Assembly: GCA_964387495.1 (NCBI GenBank)
Contig: CAYLXB010000076.1
Location: 1 to 15,521, forward strand
Direction of reading: 5' to 3'
Origin: DSXF01 sp964387495
GTDB lineage: Bacteria; Chloroflexota; Anaerolineae; Anaerolineales; Villigracilaceae
DNA: 15,521 nucleotides
Shown here: positions 6,707 through 12,928 of the stretch, in pieces
Layout of the letters: each line of letters starts with the position of its first letter
How positions within the stretch are numbered: position 1 is the first letter of the stretch
Program-made: the position numbers and the translations under genes
Notes under the pieces: generated by a model
The model's input: only the letters and a program-made list of their open reading frames with translations
Database searches by the model: none
Told to the model about the DNA's origin: nothing

Positions 6707-7626
6707 AGCGCGGCAAGAAGAGCATGGCAAGATTCCTGCGGGGCCTCCTGCTGGGGACGGCCCTGGCAGTGTTGGGAGCTTGCGCGCCGGTGGACCTGGA
6801 GGCGCCGGTGCCGGTCTTCGAGACGGGCGTAGACCCGAACGCCTGGGCGAGCATCCCGGCAGGGCCGTTCCACCACGGCCAGACCGGTGAAGAGGAAACG
6901 ATCGCTTACGATTACGAGATCATGGTCACGGACGTGACGACGGTGCAGTATGTGAATTTCCTGAACGCGGCGCTGGCCGGCGGCACGCTGAAGAAAGAAG
7001 AAACCCGGGTCAGCGGCTACTACCCCGGCGACCCGTTCCACGGCGTGAAGCATGAGATGGAGATCAAGGCCGGCGATTACCTCTACGTGCCCCTGGACGA
7101 CCCGGCGGCGCGCTTCACCTTCCAAAATGGGACCTTCACGGTTAAAGCCGGATGGGAAAACCACCCGATGACGCTGGTGAGCTGGTTCGGGGCGCAGGGA
7201 TACTGCCAGTATTACGGCTGGCGCCTGCCGAATGAACTGGAATGGGAGAAGGCGGCGCGCGGCGCGGAGGATGAGCGCCCCTTCCCGTGGGGTGAGGAGA
7301 TCGCCCGGGAAAACGCCAATTTCTACGCCAGCCGCGACCCGTTCGAGGAGATGCCGGCGTTCGGCTCGCGCACCAGCCCGGTGGGATTCTACAACGGCAA
7401 GACCTACGATGGCTACACGACATTGGACAGCCGCAGCCCCTACGGCCTGTATGACATGGCGGGCAACGTCTGGCAGTGGACCGGGGACGTGTACGAAGGC
7501 ATGCATTACCGCTTCCTGCGCGGCGGCTCGAAGGATACGTACGACATGGACCTGCGCATCTGGGTACGCAACAATGCCACGCCGACGTATTACAGCCCCG
7601 GCGCGGGGTTCCGCTGTGCGAGGTGA
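6703..7626 (+). CDS. FGE-sulfatase-domain lipoprotein (NirV-like), probably non-catalytic
   Basis: A 307-residue exported lipoprotein. The basic N-terminus and hydrophobic segment end in the lipobox LGAC (Cys27), so it should be anchored outside the cytoplasmic membrane. Residues about 48-305 form a formylglycine-generating-enzyme/sulfatase-modifying domain. Hallmarks are SWFGAQGYCQYYGWRLP followed by a NELEWEKAARG-type run near 160-188, SPYGLYDMAGNVWQW near 246-260, FLRGGS near 270 and the terminal GFRCAR. True FGEs have a reactive cysteine pair in the last 50 residues; here that stretch reads WVRNNATPTYYSPGAGFRCAR-like, with only one Cys, so sulfatase activation is unlikely. Related domains (NirV) occur beside nitrite reductase genes. 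It begins inside the stop of the oxidase-like gene (ATGA overlap), with AGGAGG eight bases upstream, so the two products are probably made together. A structural or ligand-binding partner role is inference. Confidence 0.75.
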   Translation: MKRGKKSMARFLRGLLLGTALAVLGACAPVDLEAPVPVFETGVDPNAWASIPAGPFHHGQTGEEETIAYDYEIMVTDVTTVQYVNFLNAALAGGTLKKEETRVSGYYPGDPFHGVKHEMEIKAGDYLYVPLDDPAARFTFQNGTFTVKAGWENHPMTLVSWFGAQGYCQYYGWRLPNELEWEKAARGAEDERPFPWGEEIARENANFYASRDPFEEMPAFGSRTSPVGFYNGKTYDGYTTLDSRSPYGLYDMAGNVWQWTGDVYEGMHYRFLRGGSKDTYDMDLRIWVRNNATPTYYSPGAGFRCAR

Positions 7627-7631
7627 GGTTG

Positions 7632-7717
7632 GGACCTATCCCCCCCGGCCCCCTTCCCTTGCAGGGAAGGGGAGCGAGGTGAGCAGAGTCGCTGCAAGGG
7701 AAGAGGAGTGTGGTGAG
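7632..7717 (+). repeat. C/G-rich palindromic repeat, copy 1, with internal duplication
   Basis: The 28 bases at 7632-7659 recur, with one transition and one fewer C, at 8676-8702. They end in an exact hairpin, CCCCTTCCCT (7650-7659), loop TGC, AGGGAAGGGG (7663-7672). The right arm and its tail (7660-7683) are repeated imperfectly 33 bases downstream at 7693-7717. The element fills most of the gap between the lipoprotein gene and the promoter at 7763 and may end transcription of the upstream pair, although no T run follows. Confidence 0.65.
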
Positions 7718-7762
7718 CCGAATCCCTGCTTGCGGGTTCCGGAGGCTGACAGAGGATCAGTC

Positions 7763-7793
7763 TTGACATGAAGCATTGGGTTTCAGGTATACT
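7763..7793 (+). promoter_or_regulatory. Housekeeping-type promoter of the heme O synthase gene
   Basis: A perfect -35 TTGACA (7763-7768) and a -10 TATACT (7788-7793) are separated by 19 bases, slightly longer than optimal. The start is expected near 7800, just before the coding start at 7824. No Crp/Fnr-type palindrome is seen here, so this gene seems to be expressed independently of the two class II promoters. Confidence 0.6.
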
Positions 7794-7823
7794 CGGACTG
7801 CAAAAAAGAACCAGGATGTGTGC

Positions 7824-8675
7824 ATGCAAAGTATCATCAACAAACTCCGCCTGTACTGGCCGCTGATCAAGAGTCTGCAGACCGGCCTGCTACTTTCGAC
7901 CGGCATCGCCGGGTATATGAGCGCGCACACGGCGCTGGAAGCGGGGACTCTGGCCGGGCTGGCCGGGAGCCTGTTCCTGGCGATCTGCGGCTCGACGATC
8001 CTGAACATGTGGTATGACCGGGATATCGATACGGTGATGAACCGGACGCACAACCGGCCGCTGGCCTCGGGCAAGGTCTCGCAGGAGGAGGCGCTGCGGC
8101 TGGGACTGGCGCTCTCGGCGCTGGGGGTGGGCTGGGCGGCGCTCCTGCAGCCGCTTTACGGGCTGGTGGTCTTTGCGGGGCTGTTCTTCGATGTCGTCGT
8201 GTACACCATCTGGCTGAAGCGGCGCACCTGCTGGAGCATCGTCTGGGGCGGGATTTCGGGCGGGATGCCGATCCTGGCCGGGCGGGTGCTGGCGCTGGGA
8301 GAGATCGACCTGGTGGGGCTGCTGCTGAGCATGGCGGTGCTGTTCTGGATCCCGACCCACATCCTGACCTTCTCGATGCGCTACCACGCGGATTACCAGG
8401 CCGCCAGGGTGCCGACCTTCCCCTCCACGTACGGCTTCGAGGCGACACGGGCGATCATCGCCCTTTCGGCGATCATCGCCGCGGCCAGCATCGGGGTGGC
8501 AGGGGTGATGATCGGGGTGCAGGCGGGCGTACTGCGGCTGATGGCGGTGCTGTCCTCGGGACTGCTGCTGCTGTCGTTCGCGACGGTCTTCCGGCCCTCG
8601 GAACGGGTGAATTTCAGCCTGTTCAAGTATGCCTCGCTGTACATGCTGGCTTCAATGGTTTTGGTGGCGATTTGA
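7824..8675 (+). CDS. ctaB: Heme O synthase-like protoheme IX farnesyltransferase
   Basis: A 283-residue UbiA-superfamily membrane prenyltransferase with about nine membrane segments. The first Asp-rich motif, NMWYDRDIDTVMNRTHNRPL (from residue 61), has the NxxxDxxxD diphosphate-binding pattern and the 'RTxxRPL' tail typical of CtaB/CyoE. YTIWLKRRT, a GGISGGMP stretch and a DYQAARVP-like second motif also fit. The enzyme joins farnesyl diphosphate to heme b, giving heme O for oxidases. I start it at the ATG at 7824, which has AGGA eight bases upstream and lies behind the predicted transcription start; a TTG at 7776 would lie before the -10. Usual family variants differ by Asn where this protein has Ser in the second conserved block. 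It sits alone between two copies of a palindromic repeat. A UbiA enzyme with another acceptor is less likely. The oxidase-like gene upstream would be the natural heme client. Confidence 0.78.
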   Translation: MQSIINKLRLYWPLIKSLQTGLLLSTGIAGYMSAHTALEAGTLAGLAGSLFLAICGSTILNMWYDRDIDTVMNRTHNRPLASGKVSQEEALRLGLALSALGVGWAALLQPLYGLVVFAGLFFDVVVYTIWLKRRTCWSIVWGGISGGMPILAGRVLALGEIDLVGLLLSMAVLFWIPTHILTFSMRYHADYQAARVPTFPSTYGFEATRAIIALSAIIAAASIGVAGVMIGVQAGVLRLMAVLSSGLLLLSFATVFRPSERVNFSLFKYASLYMLASMVLVAI

Positions 8676-8716
8676 GGACCCATCCCCCCGGCCCCCTTCC
8701 CTGAAAGAGAAGGGGG
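8676..8716 (+). repeat. C/G-rich palindromic repeat, copy 2
   Basis: This is a same-strand copy of the element at 7632-7659 and starts directly after the heme O synthase stop codon. CCCCCTTCCCT (8692-8702) pairs with AGAGAAGGGGG (8706-8716) with one mismatch and a 3-base loop. It can act as a terminator-like or 3'-end-protecting hairpin between the prenyltransferase and hemerythrin genes. Confidence 0.65.
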
Positions 8717-8747
8717 AGAGCGGAAATCTCAAGAGAAAAGGGAAACA

Positions 8748-9314
8748 ATGAAAGCAATCGAGATGCTGATGGAGGAGCACCGGGTGATCCAGCGGGTGCT
8801 GACGGCGCTGGAGATCGCGGCGGCGCGCCTGGAGCAGAGGGAGGAGATGCGGCCGGCGTTCTTTCTGAACGCGGTGCTGTTCATGAAGAAGTATGCCGAT
8901 GAGTGCCACCACCGCAAGGAGGAGGGCATCCTGTTCAAGGCCATGGAAGAGGCGGGGATCGCGGTGCAGAGCGGGGCGCTGGCGATGATGCTGGCCGAAC
9001 ACGAACAGGGGCGCGAGTTCGGCGAGGCGATGCGGGACGCGGCCGAGAAGTGGGAACGGGGCATGCTGGCAGCACGCGGCACGCTGGCGCACAATGCGAA
9101 CGGTTACGTGAGCCTGATGCGCCAGCACATCTACAAGGAAGACCGGATCCTCTACCCGCTGGCCGAAAAGGAACTCCCGCCCGAACGGCAGGCGCAGGTG
9201 GAGGCGGCTTTCGCACAAGCCGGGGCGGAGGAGGCCGAGGCAGGCACCCAGGAGAAGTACCCGGCGCTGGCCGAAACCCTGGAGAAAGAATGCACCCGGA
9301 AGATCGCCTCGTGA
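8748..9314 (+). CDS. Hemerythrin HHE-domain protein
   Basis: A soluble 188-residue four-helix bundle protein of the HHE cation-binding family. The metal-ligand pattern is visible: His11 in EEHRV, the HHRKEE block (His54, His55, Glu59), His85 in LAEHEQ, and His127 with Asp132 in HIYKEDRILYP. These would hold a non-heme di-iron centre that binds O2 or reacts with NO and peroxide; bacterial relatives serve as oxygen sensors, carriers or repair proteins for nitrosated iron centres. An Ala/Glu-rich tail of about 45 residues has no recognised domain. The ribosome binding site is AAAGGGA, five bases upstream. The stop is two bases from the ATG of the next gene, and an alternative GTG of that gene overlaps it, so translation is probably coupled. 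I see no promoter of its own between the repeat and the start. Confidence 0.85.
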   Translation: MKAIEMLMEEHRVIQRVLTALEIAAARLEQREEMRPAFFLNAVLFMKKYADECHHRKEEGILFKAMEEAGIAVQSGALAMMLAEHEQGREFGEAMRDAAEKWERGMLAARGTLAHNANGYVSLMRQHIYKEDRILYPLAEKELPPERQAQVEAAFAQAGAEEAEAGTQEKYPALAETLEKECTRKIAS

Positions 9315-9316
9315 AG

Positions 9317-9916
9317 ATGACGCCGCTCGACCGCATCCTGCTGCTGCTTACCGGGCTGCTGGCCGCCTGGCAGGTGGCGGTGGGGGTCGACGGGCTGGAC
9401 AGCGTGCCAATCACGGCCTACACGATCGCCTTCGGGGTGCTGCTGGTGGCGGGGCTGCTGCTGATCATCCTGGGGTTCGAGGCGCTGGACAGCCCGGTGG
9501 TGGCGGTGGTCTCGACTCTCATCCCGCTGAGCCTGTCGCTGGGGCTGGTGTGGGAGCACCTGGGCGGACTGCGGACGGCGTACCTGGCTTTCGCGGTGGG
9601 CGGGTTCCTGGCGATCGTGCTGACGCGCAGCCTGCCGGTGCCGGACAGGCTGGCGACGATCGTGCTGGCGGTGGTGCACGGCGCGGCGGGGATGACGATC
9701 TTCCTGCTGCCGAGCATCCTGGCGGCGAACGGGACGGCGCGCCCGGGGTTCGCGCTGGTGGGGCTGGGCGGGGCGTTGATCGGGCTGGGGGGGCTGCTGT
9801 TGTCGTTCCTGAAGACGGGCCACCCGATCGTGGCGCGCGAGACGATCCTGCGCATCCTGCCGGGGCTGCTGTTGTTGATGACGCTGGCGTTCGTGGCAGG
9901 GTTTGCGTGGGGGTGA
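9317..9916 (+). CDS. Seven-segment membrane protein, paralogue of the 4341 gene
   Basis: A 199-residue, almost wholly hydrophobic protein with about seven membrane segments and no recognised family. It aligns along its length with the protein at 4341-4946: the LLLLTGLLAA start, the 'FGVLLVAGLLLIILGFEALDSP' region (FAVLLVSGLLLIFLG in the other copy), SLSLGL, and a His-Gly-x-Ala-Gly motif (VVHGAAGMTIFLLP). ATG 9317 puts this alignment in register from residue 1. A GTG at 9311 is the alternative; it overlaps the hemerythrin stop (GTGA) and has the better-spaced GGAAG. Either way the gene is tightly coupled to hemerythrin. The partner suggests a membrane protein working with a di-iron gas-binding protein, which is inference. 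The codon use is extremely GC-rich. Confidence 0.75.
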   Translation: MTPLDRILLLLTGLLAAWQVAVGVDGLDSVPITAYTIAFGVLLVAGLLLIILGFEALDSPVVAVVSTLIPLSLSLGLVWEHLGGLRTAYLAFAVGGFLAIVLTRSLPVPDRLATIVLAVVHGAAGMTIFLLPSILAANGTARPGFALVGLGGALIGLGGLLLSFLKTGHPIVARETILRILPGLLLLMTLAFVAGFAWG

Positions 9917-9939
9917 GGTGGACGTTGGGTGAGAAAAGC

Positions 9940-9998
9940 GGAGGAGTAAAAAGTAAGAAGTAAAAAGTGAGGAGGGGGTTACAAGTTACGAGTTATCA
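9940..9998 (+). repeat. Low-complexity AGTAA/AGTTA tract
   Basis: The stretch consists of near-tandem short units, first GGAGTAAAAAGTAAGAAG and related AAAAAGT units, then TTACAAGTTACGAGTTA. It is purine-rich, AT-rich against its surroundings and has no coding character. It looks like a degenerate simple repeat or spacer element after the 7-TM gene. The following GGAGGAGG (10000-10007) is not followed by a plausible gene. Confidence 0.45.
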
Positions 9999-10014
9999 GG
10001 AGGAGGATGAGAAA

Positions 10015-10055
10015 TGTGCGGCACACTTTGGAAGTGCATCGCACATCGCGAGTGC
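10015..10055 (+). promoter_or_regulatory. Array of GTGC/GCAC inverted half-sites upstream of the MFS gene
   Basis: Three overlapping or adjacent inverted repeats are visible: TGTGC-G-GCACA (10015-10025), GTGC-ATC-GCAC (10034-10044) and GCAC-N7-GTGC (10041-10055). The first two centres are 19 bases apart, close to two helical turns. The array ends about 30 bases before a good -10 box (10086-10091) that lacks a -35 box, so a dimeric activator may bind here. It does not fit the TRYGACAWAWGTYRCA consensus, so another regulator is implied. Confidence 0.4.
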
Positions 10056-10083
10056 GGCGAGCCGCCAGGGCGGTTGATTTCTT

Positions 10084-10091
10084 GATATACT
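10084..10091 (+). promoter_or_regulatory. -10 box of the MFS gene
   Basis: TATACT (10086-10091), preceded by TTGA, gives a good -10 hexamer. No acceptable -35 is found 17 bases upstream. Transcription would start near 10098, leaving a leader of about 85 bases. Its 10124-10160 part can fold partially (CCCCGGACGC against GCGGTCGAGGGG), followed by TTTCTTTA. The fold is too imperfect to call a terminator or riboswitch. Confidence 0.45.
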
Positions 10092-10183
10092 TGTTCCGCT
10101 TTAAAAATCAGTCAAGCAGAACAATCCCCGGACGCGGGCGGAATGCCTGCGGTCGAGGGGGATTTCTTTACAGGAACAACGAG

Positions 10184-11347
10184 ATGGCACAAAGTTTTCA
10201 ACGAGACCGCTTTACCTGGCTGGCTTATCTTCTCCTGGCTTTCTACGGTTATTTTCTCAACATTCTCGGGCCGATCACGCCTTTTCTGAAGGAAGAACTG
10301 GGGCTGTCGTACACGGTGGGCAGCCTGCATTTCACGGCGTTCGCGGCCGGGATCCTGCTGGTGGGGCTGGGCGGGCATCTCGTGATCCGGCGCAGCGGCG
10401 AATGGCGGGCACTGTGGCTGGGGGCGTTCGGGGTCAGTGCGGGCGCGCTCGGGCTGCTGGCAGGCCGGTCGGCGGCGGTCACGGTGGGGGCTTCGTTCTG
10501 CATGGGGCTGGTGGGGTCGCTGATCCTGGCCATCGTCCCGTCGGCGCTGGCGGAGCGGCACGGGGAGCGGCGGGCGGTGGCGCTTGCGGAGGCGAACGTG
10601 ACGGCTTCGCTGGTGTCCACGGCCGCGCCGTTGATGGTAGGCTGGGCGGCGGGCCTGCCCGGCGGCTGGAGGCTGGCGCTGGGGGCGGCGGCCGTGGCGC
10701 CGCTGCTGATGCGCCTGGGGTTCCGGGGGGCACAGCCGCCGCAATCCAGACCCGGGCCGGAGGAGGCCTCTTCCGTCAGGAAGCCATTGCCCGGCCTGTT
10801 CTGGGTGTACTGGGCGGCAATCGTGCTGGCGGTGTCGGTGGAGTTCTGCATGGTTTCGTGGAGCGCGGATTATGTGGAGAACCAATTGGGGCTGCTGAAG
10901 GCGGAGGCGGCCCAATCGGTGAGCCTTTTCCTGGGCGGGATGATCGCGGGGCGCCTGGCGGTCAGCCGCCTGGTGCAGCATTTTTCGGCGCGCAGGGTGA
11001 TCGCCGCCTCCTTCCTGGTGGCGGGCGGCGGGTTTTTGCTGTTCTGGCTGGCAGGTACGGCCCTGCCGGGGCTGGCGGGGTTGTTTGTAACGGGGCTGGG
11101 GGTGGCGGGGCTGTATCCCCTGCTGTTGTCGCTGGCGATCGGGGCGGCGGACAACGACACGGTCCAGGCGAGCGCCCGGGCGACGCTGGCTTCGGGGACG
11201 GCCATCCTGGCCCTGCCGCTGACCCTGGGGCGCCTGGCGGACCTGACGGGCATCCGGCCGGCGTATGGGATCGTGGGAGTACTGCTGATCGGGATTTTTC
11301 TGATCATGCTGGGGACGAGAGGGAGGGGTGAGACAGCGAGACTATAA
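10184..11347 (+). CDS. Major facilitator superfamily transporter
   Basis: A 387-residue transporter with twelve membrane segments in two halves, separated by a polar loop near residues 180-202 (RGAQPPQSRPGPEEASSVRK). Small-residue-rich helices and the short polar loop after TM2 (VIRRSGEWR) occupy the place of the MFS motif A, here in degenerate form without the usual Gly-Asp-Arg order. The cargo cannot be deduced; nothing marks it as a nitrate/nitrite carrier. I start it at ATG 10184, where AGGA lies eight bases upstream and the first membrane segment follows at once; longer in-frame starts would read through the promoter. It is separated from the redox cluster by the low-complexity tract and has its own promoter, so it need not belong to that pathway. 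Confidence 0.8.
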   Translation: MAQSFQRDRFTWLAYLLLAFYGYFLNILGPITPFLKEELGLSYTVGSLHFTAFAAGILLVGLGGHLVIRRSGEWRALWLGAFGVSAGALGLLAGRSAAVTVGASFCMGLVGSLILAIVPSALAERHGERRAVALAEANVTASLVSTAAPLMVGWAAGLPGGWRLALGAAAVAPLLMRLGFRGAQPPQSRPGPEEASSVRKPLPGLFWVYWAAIVLAVSVEFCMVSWSADYVENQLGLLKAEAAQSVSLFLGGMIAGRLAVSRLVQHFSARRVIAASFLVAGGGFLLFWLAGTALPGLAGLFVTGLGVAGLYPLLLSLAIGAADNDTVQASARATLASGTAILALPLTLGRLADLTGIRPAYGIVGVLLIGIFLIMLGTRGRGETARL

Positions 11348-11423
11348 AGGTTTGCCTCGTGCCGAAGGGGCCGGATTGGAATGAGATCATAGCGAAGATA
11401 GGGTAGAGGGAGGGGAAGATGCA

Positions 11424-11518
11424 ATGGCAAACGAAGAGCAGCTGGCGATCTTGCGGCAGGAGGACGAAACAAATCGATGGCATCCTGTACGGGATGCACG
11501 ATCTGCGGGCCGGGCAGG
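11424..11518 (+). pseudogene. Deleted remnant of a pentapeptide-repeat/TIR gene
   Basis: Two pieces of the intact gene at 13979-14962 survive here. The first (from 11424) translates MANEEQLAILRQ, matching MADKGQLEILRK. The second (11470-11518) matches 14468-14516 at 43 of 49 bases and encodes KQIDGILYGMHDLRAGQ, against KQIDDILYRVHDLRAGQ. They are joined near 11461-11469 with a frame change, so about 440 bases covering all the pentapeptide repeats are missing, and the TIR domain is absent. It cannot encode a working product. The ankyrin gene begins 48 bases after the second piece, which hints that the locus was rearranged when that gene arrived. Confidence 0.75.
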
Positions 11519-11566
11519 TTGATGGGCTGGCTCCGGCTCCAACGGACAAGAGAAAGGCGAGAAAAA

Positions 11567-12379
11567 ATGGGAAAGAAACCGTATTCGAGGTTTTGGGATA
11601 ACCCAGGGAGCGCCATCCTTGAAATTGTGAAGGAACTCTTCCTTGGCATCGTGAAGGACCTATGGCTCCTGTTCTTCCTGGCCGGCGCCATCCTGCTTGC
11701 AATTCTTGCCAGCAAGTTGGATCCCCCACTCGGGAAAGCCGCTGCGGATGGCGACCTGGCTGAGGTACAGAGGCTGGTCGAGGGGGGAGCATCCATCAAC
11801 CGGGCCAACCCCCTGAATGGCGATACGCCCCTGGATATGGCATTGATCTATGCCAACGCCAGCGACCATACCGGAGACAATTTTGGTGTAGCAAAATACT
11901 TGCTCGACAAAGGGGCGAAGGTTTCGGCCGGTACGCTTGAATTAGCCATCTTAAATGGCAGACTCGATTTGGTAAAAGAAATCATGAGACGCGGCGAAAA
12001 TCCCCGAGCAGACAGCCTGGCATTATATGTTTCTTCTGTCGTCGAATCTTCGAGCTTAAACTTCGACCAGGAATTGGCCGATTTTCTATTAAGCTCGGGG
12101 GCCGATATCAACGAGCAGCATGAAGACGCATACAAGGATAAATCCACGGCTTTGGGATTTGCCGTACATTACAGGGACATCGGTATCGTCAGGTACTTGG
12201 TGGAAAGAGGCGCCGATGTTAATAAGCCGATGTTCAACGGAAAAACACCACTCGAACTGGCCGAAGAGGAATACAAAGTCTACGAAGGAGACCCGACCGG
12301 CCCAGGAATCCATTACTACAGGGTTGTCCCCCCTGCGTCAGAGATTGCATTCTTTTTGAGACAACATGGGGCGCGTTAG
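11567..12379 (+). CDS. Membrane-anchored ankyrin-repeat protein
   Basis: A 270-residue protein with a short N-terminal cytoplasmic stretch, one strong membrane segment (about 31-50) and an ankyrin-repeat domain from about 54 to the C-terminus. Repeat units are recognisable by their pattern: LGKAAADGDLAEVQRLVEGG and NGDTPLDMAL (54-92), LELAILNGRLDLVKEIMRRG (124-143), LADFLLSSGADIN (170-182), and LGFAVHYRDIGIVRYLVERG with NGKTPLELA (196-232). Ankyrin repeats bind other proteins, so this is probably a membrane-tethered adaptor; no enzymatic domain is present. Frames upstream to 11477 are open only because they overlap the pseudogene remnant, so ATG 11567 is preferred, though its ribosome binding site (AAAGG) is weak. 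Codon use becomes visibly less GC-rich than in the flanking genes, a sign of acquired DNA. Confidence 0.8.
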   Translation: MGKKPYSRFWDNPGSAILEIVKELFLGIVKDLWLLFFLAGAILLAILASKLDPPLGKAAADGDLAEVQRLVEGGASINRANPLNGDTPLDMALIYANASDHTGDNFGVAKYLLDKGAKVSAGTLELAILNGRLDLVKEIMRRGENPRADSLALYVSSVVESSSLNFDQELADFLLSSGADINEQHEDAYKDKSTALGFAVHYRDIGIVRYLVERGADVNKPMFNGKTPLELAEEEYKVYEGDPTGPGIHYYRVVPPASEIAFFLRQHGAR

Positions 12380-12412
12380 TTGTAAAAGGCAATGACACCC
12401 CAAGGAGAAACC

Positions 12413-12928
12413 ATGCTAACTCCACAGAAAACTTTTCTTCGCGATCAGGCATTGGCGAATTCAATAATTGCCAGCCTACAACACACTCGCATTTATTCAC
12501 CTCAGGCTAATGATAGTAACCGGAACCAGCTAAATAAGAGGCTACGTGAAGTTCTGAAAGAAATTGCCGAGGGATATACCATGCCCGTCTCCGAAGAAAC
12601 GCATGTTCAGAATATCGTTCGGATAAAAGACACGATTTCCAAGGAATGTAGTACTTTCCTTATTAACGGCTTTCGTCTTGGCGTCGCGCAGAAGGCTCTC
12701 AACCTTTACCTCAAATATCTTTGGTGCCTGGGAATCATCACACCACCGCCGCCGCACTGTCCATTTGACAGAATCATTATCGAAAAGTTGCCGGAGGAAA
12801 TCAGGGTTCCCTGGACACAAATCAACGATGTCGACACCTACCTTAGGCTGGTGGAGGCCGCCAAGAAAATCACAGCCGCGCAAAAGCGGTCGCTGGCTGA
12901 TTGGGAATTAAATGCGTATCAGGGATAA
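12413..12928 (+). CDS. Hypothetical protein, less GC-rich than its neighbours
   Basis: A 171-residue soluble protein that I cannot name. It has a helical, charged N-terminal half and a more conserved-looking C-terminal half (LYLKYLWCLG, then PPPPHCPFDRIII near 121-134, then WTQINDVDTY). The Pro-His-Cys-Pro-x-Asp-Arg stretch looks like a functional motif, but its role is unknown. ATG 12413 has AAGGAG six bases upstream; an ATG at 12392 lacks one. It follows the ankyrin gene by 33 bases, so the two may be cotranscribed, and shares its lower GC content and freer codon use. The last ten bases overlap the end of the convergent hydrolase gene on the other strand. Confidence 0.65.
   Translation: MLTPQKTFLRDQALANSIIASLQHTRIYSPQANDSNRNQLNKRLREVLKEIAEGYTMPVSEETHVQNIVRIKDTISKECSTFLINGFRLGVAQKALNLYLKYLWCLGIITPPPPHCPFDRIIIEKLPEEIRVPWTQINDVDTYLRLVEAAKKITAAQKRSLADWELNAYQG

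Noticed and set aside
5495..6730. A 411-codon open frame on the minus strand opposite the oxidase-like gene
   Set aside because: It is His/Gln/Arg-rich, has no membrane or domain logic and mirrors a GC-rich gene whose forward frame has perfect membrane periodicity. It is a codon-bias shadow.
6703..7626. Sulfatase-activating formylglycine-generating enzyme
   Set aside because: The fold fits, but the catalytic cysteine pair is missing and no sulfatase gene is nearby.
10124..10180. Riboswitch in the leader of the MFS gene
   Set aside because: Only an imperfect GC-rich fold is visible; it matches no riboswitch consensus I know, including fluoride.
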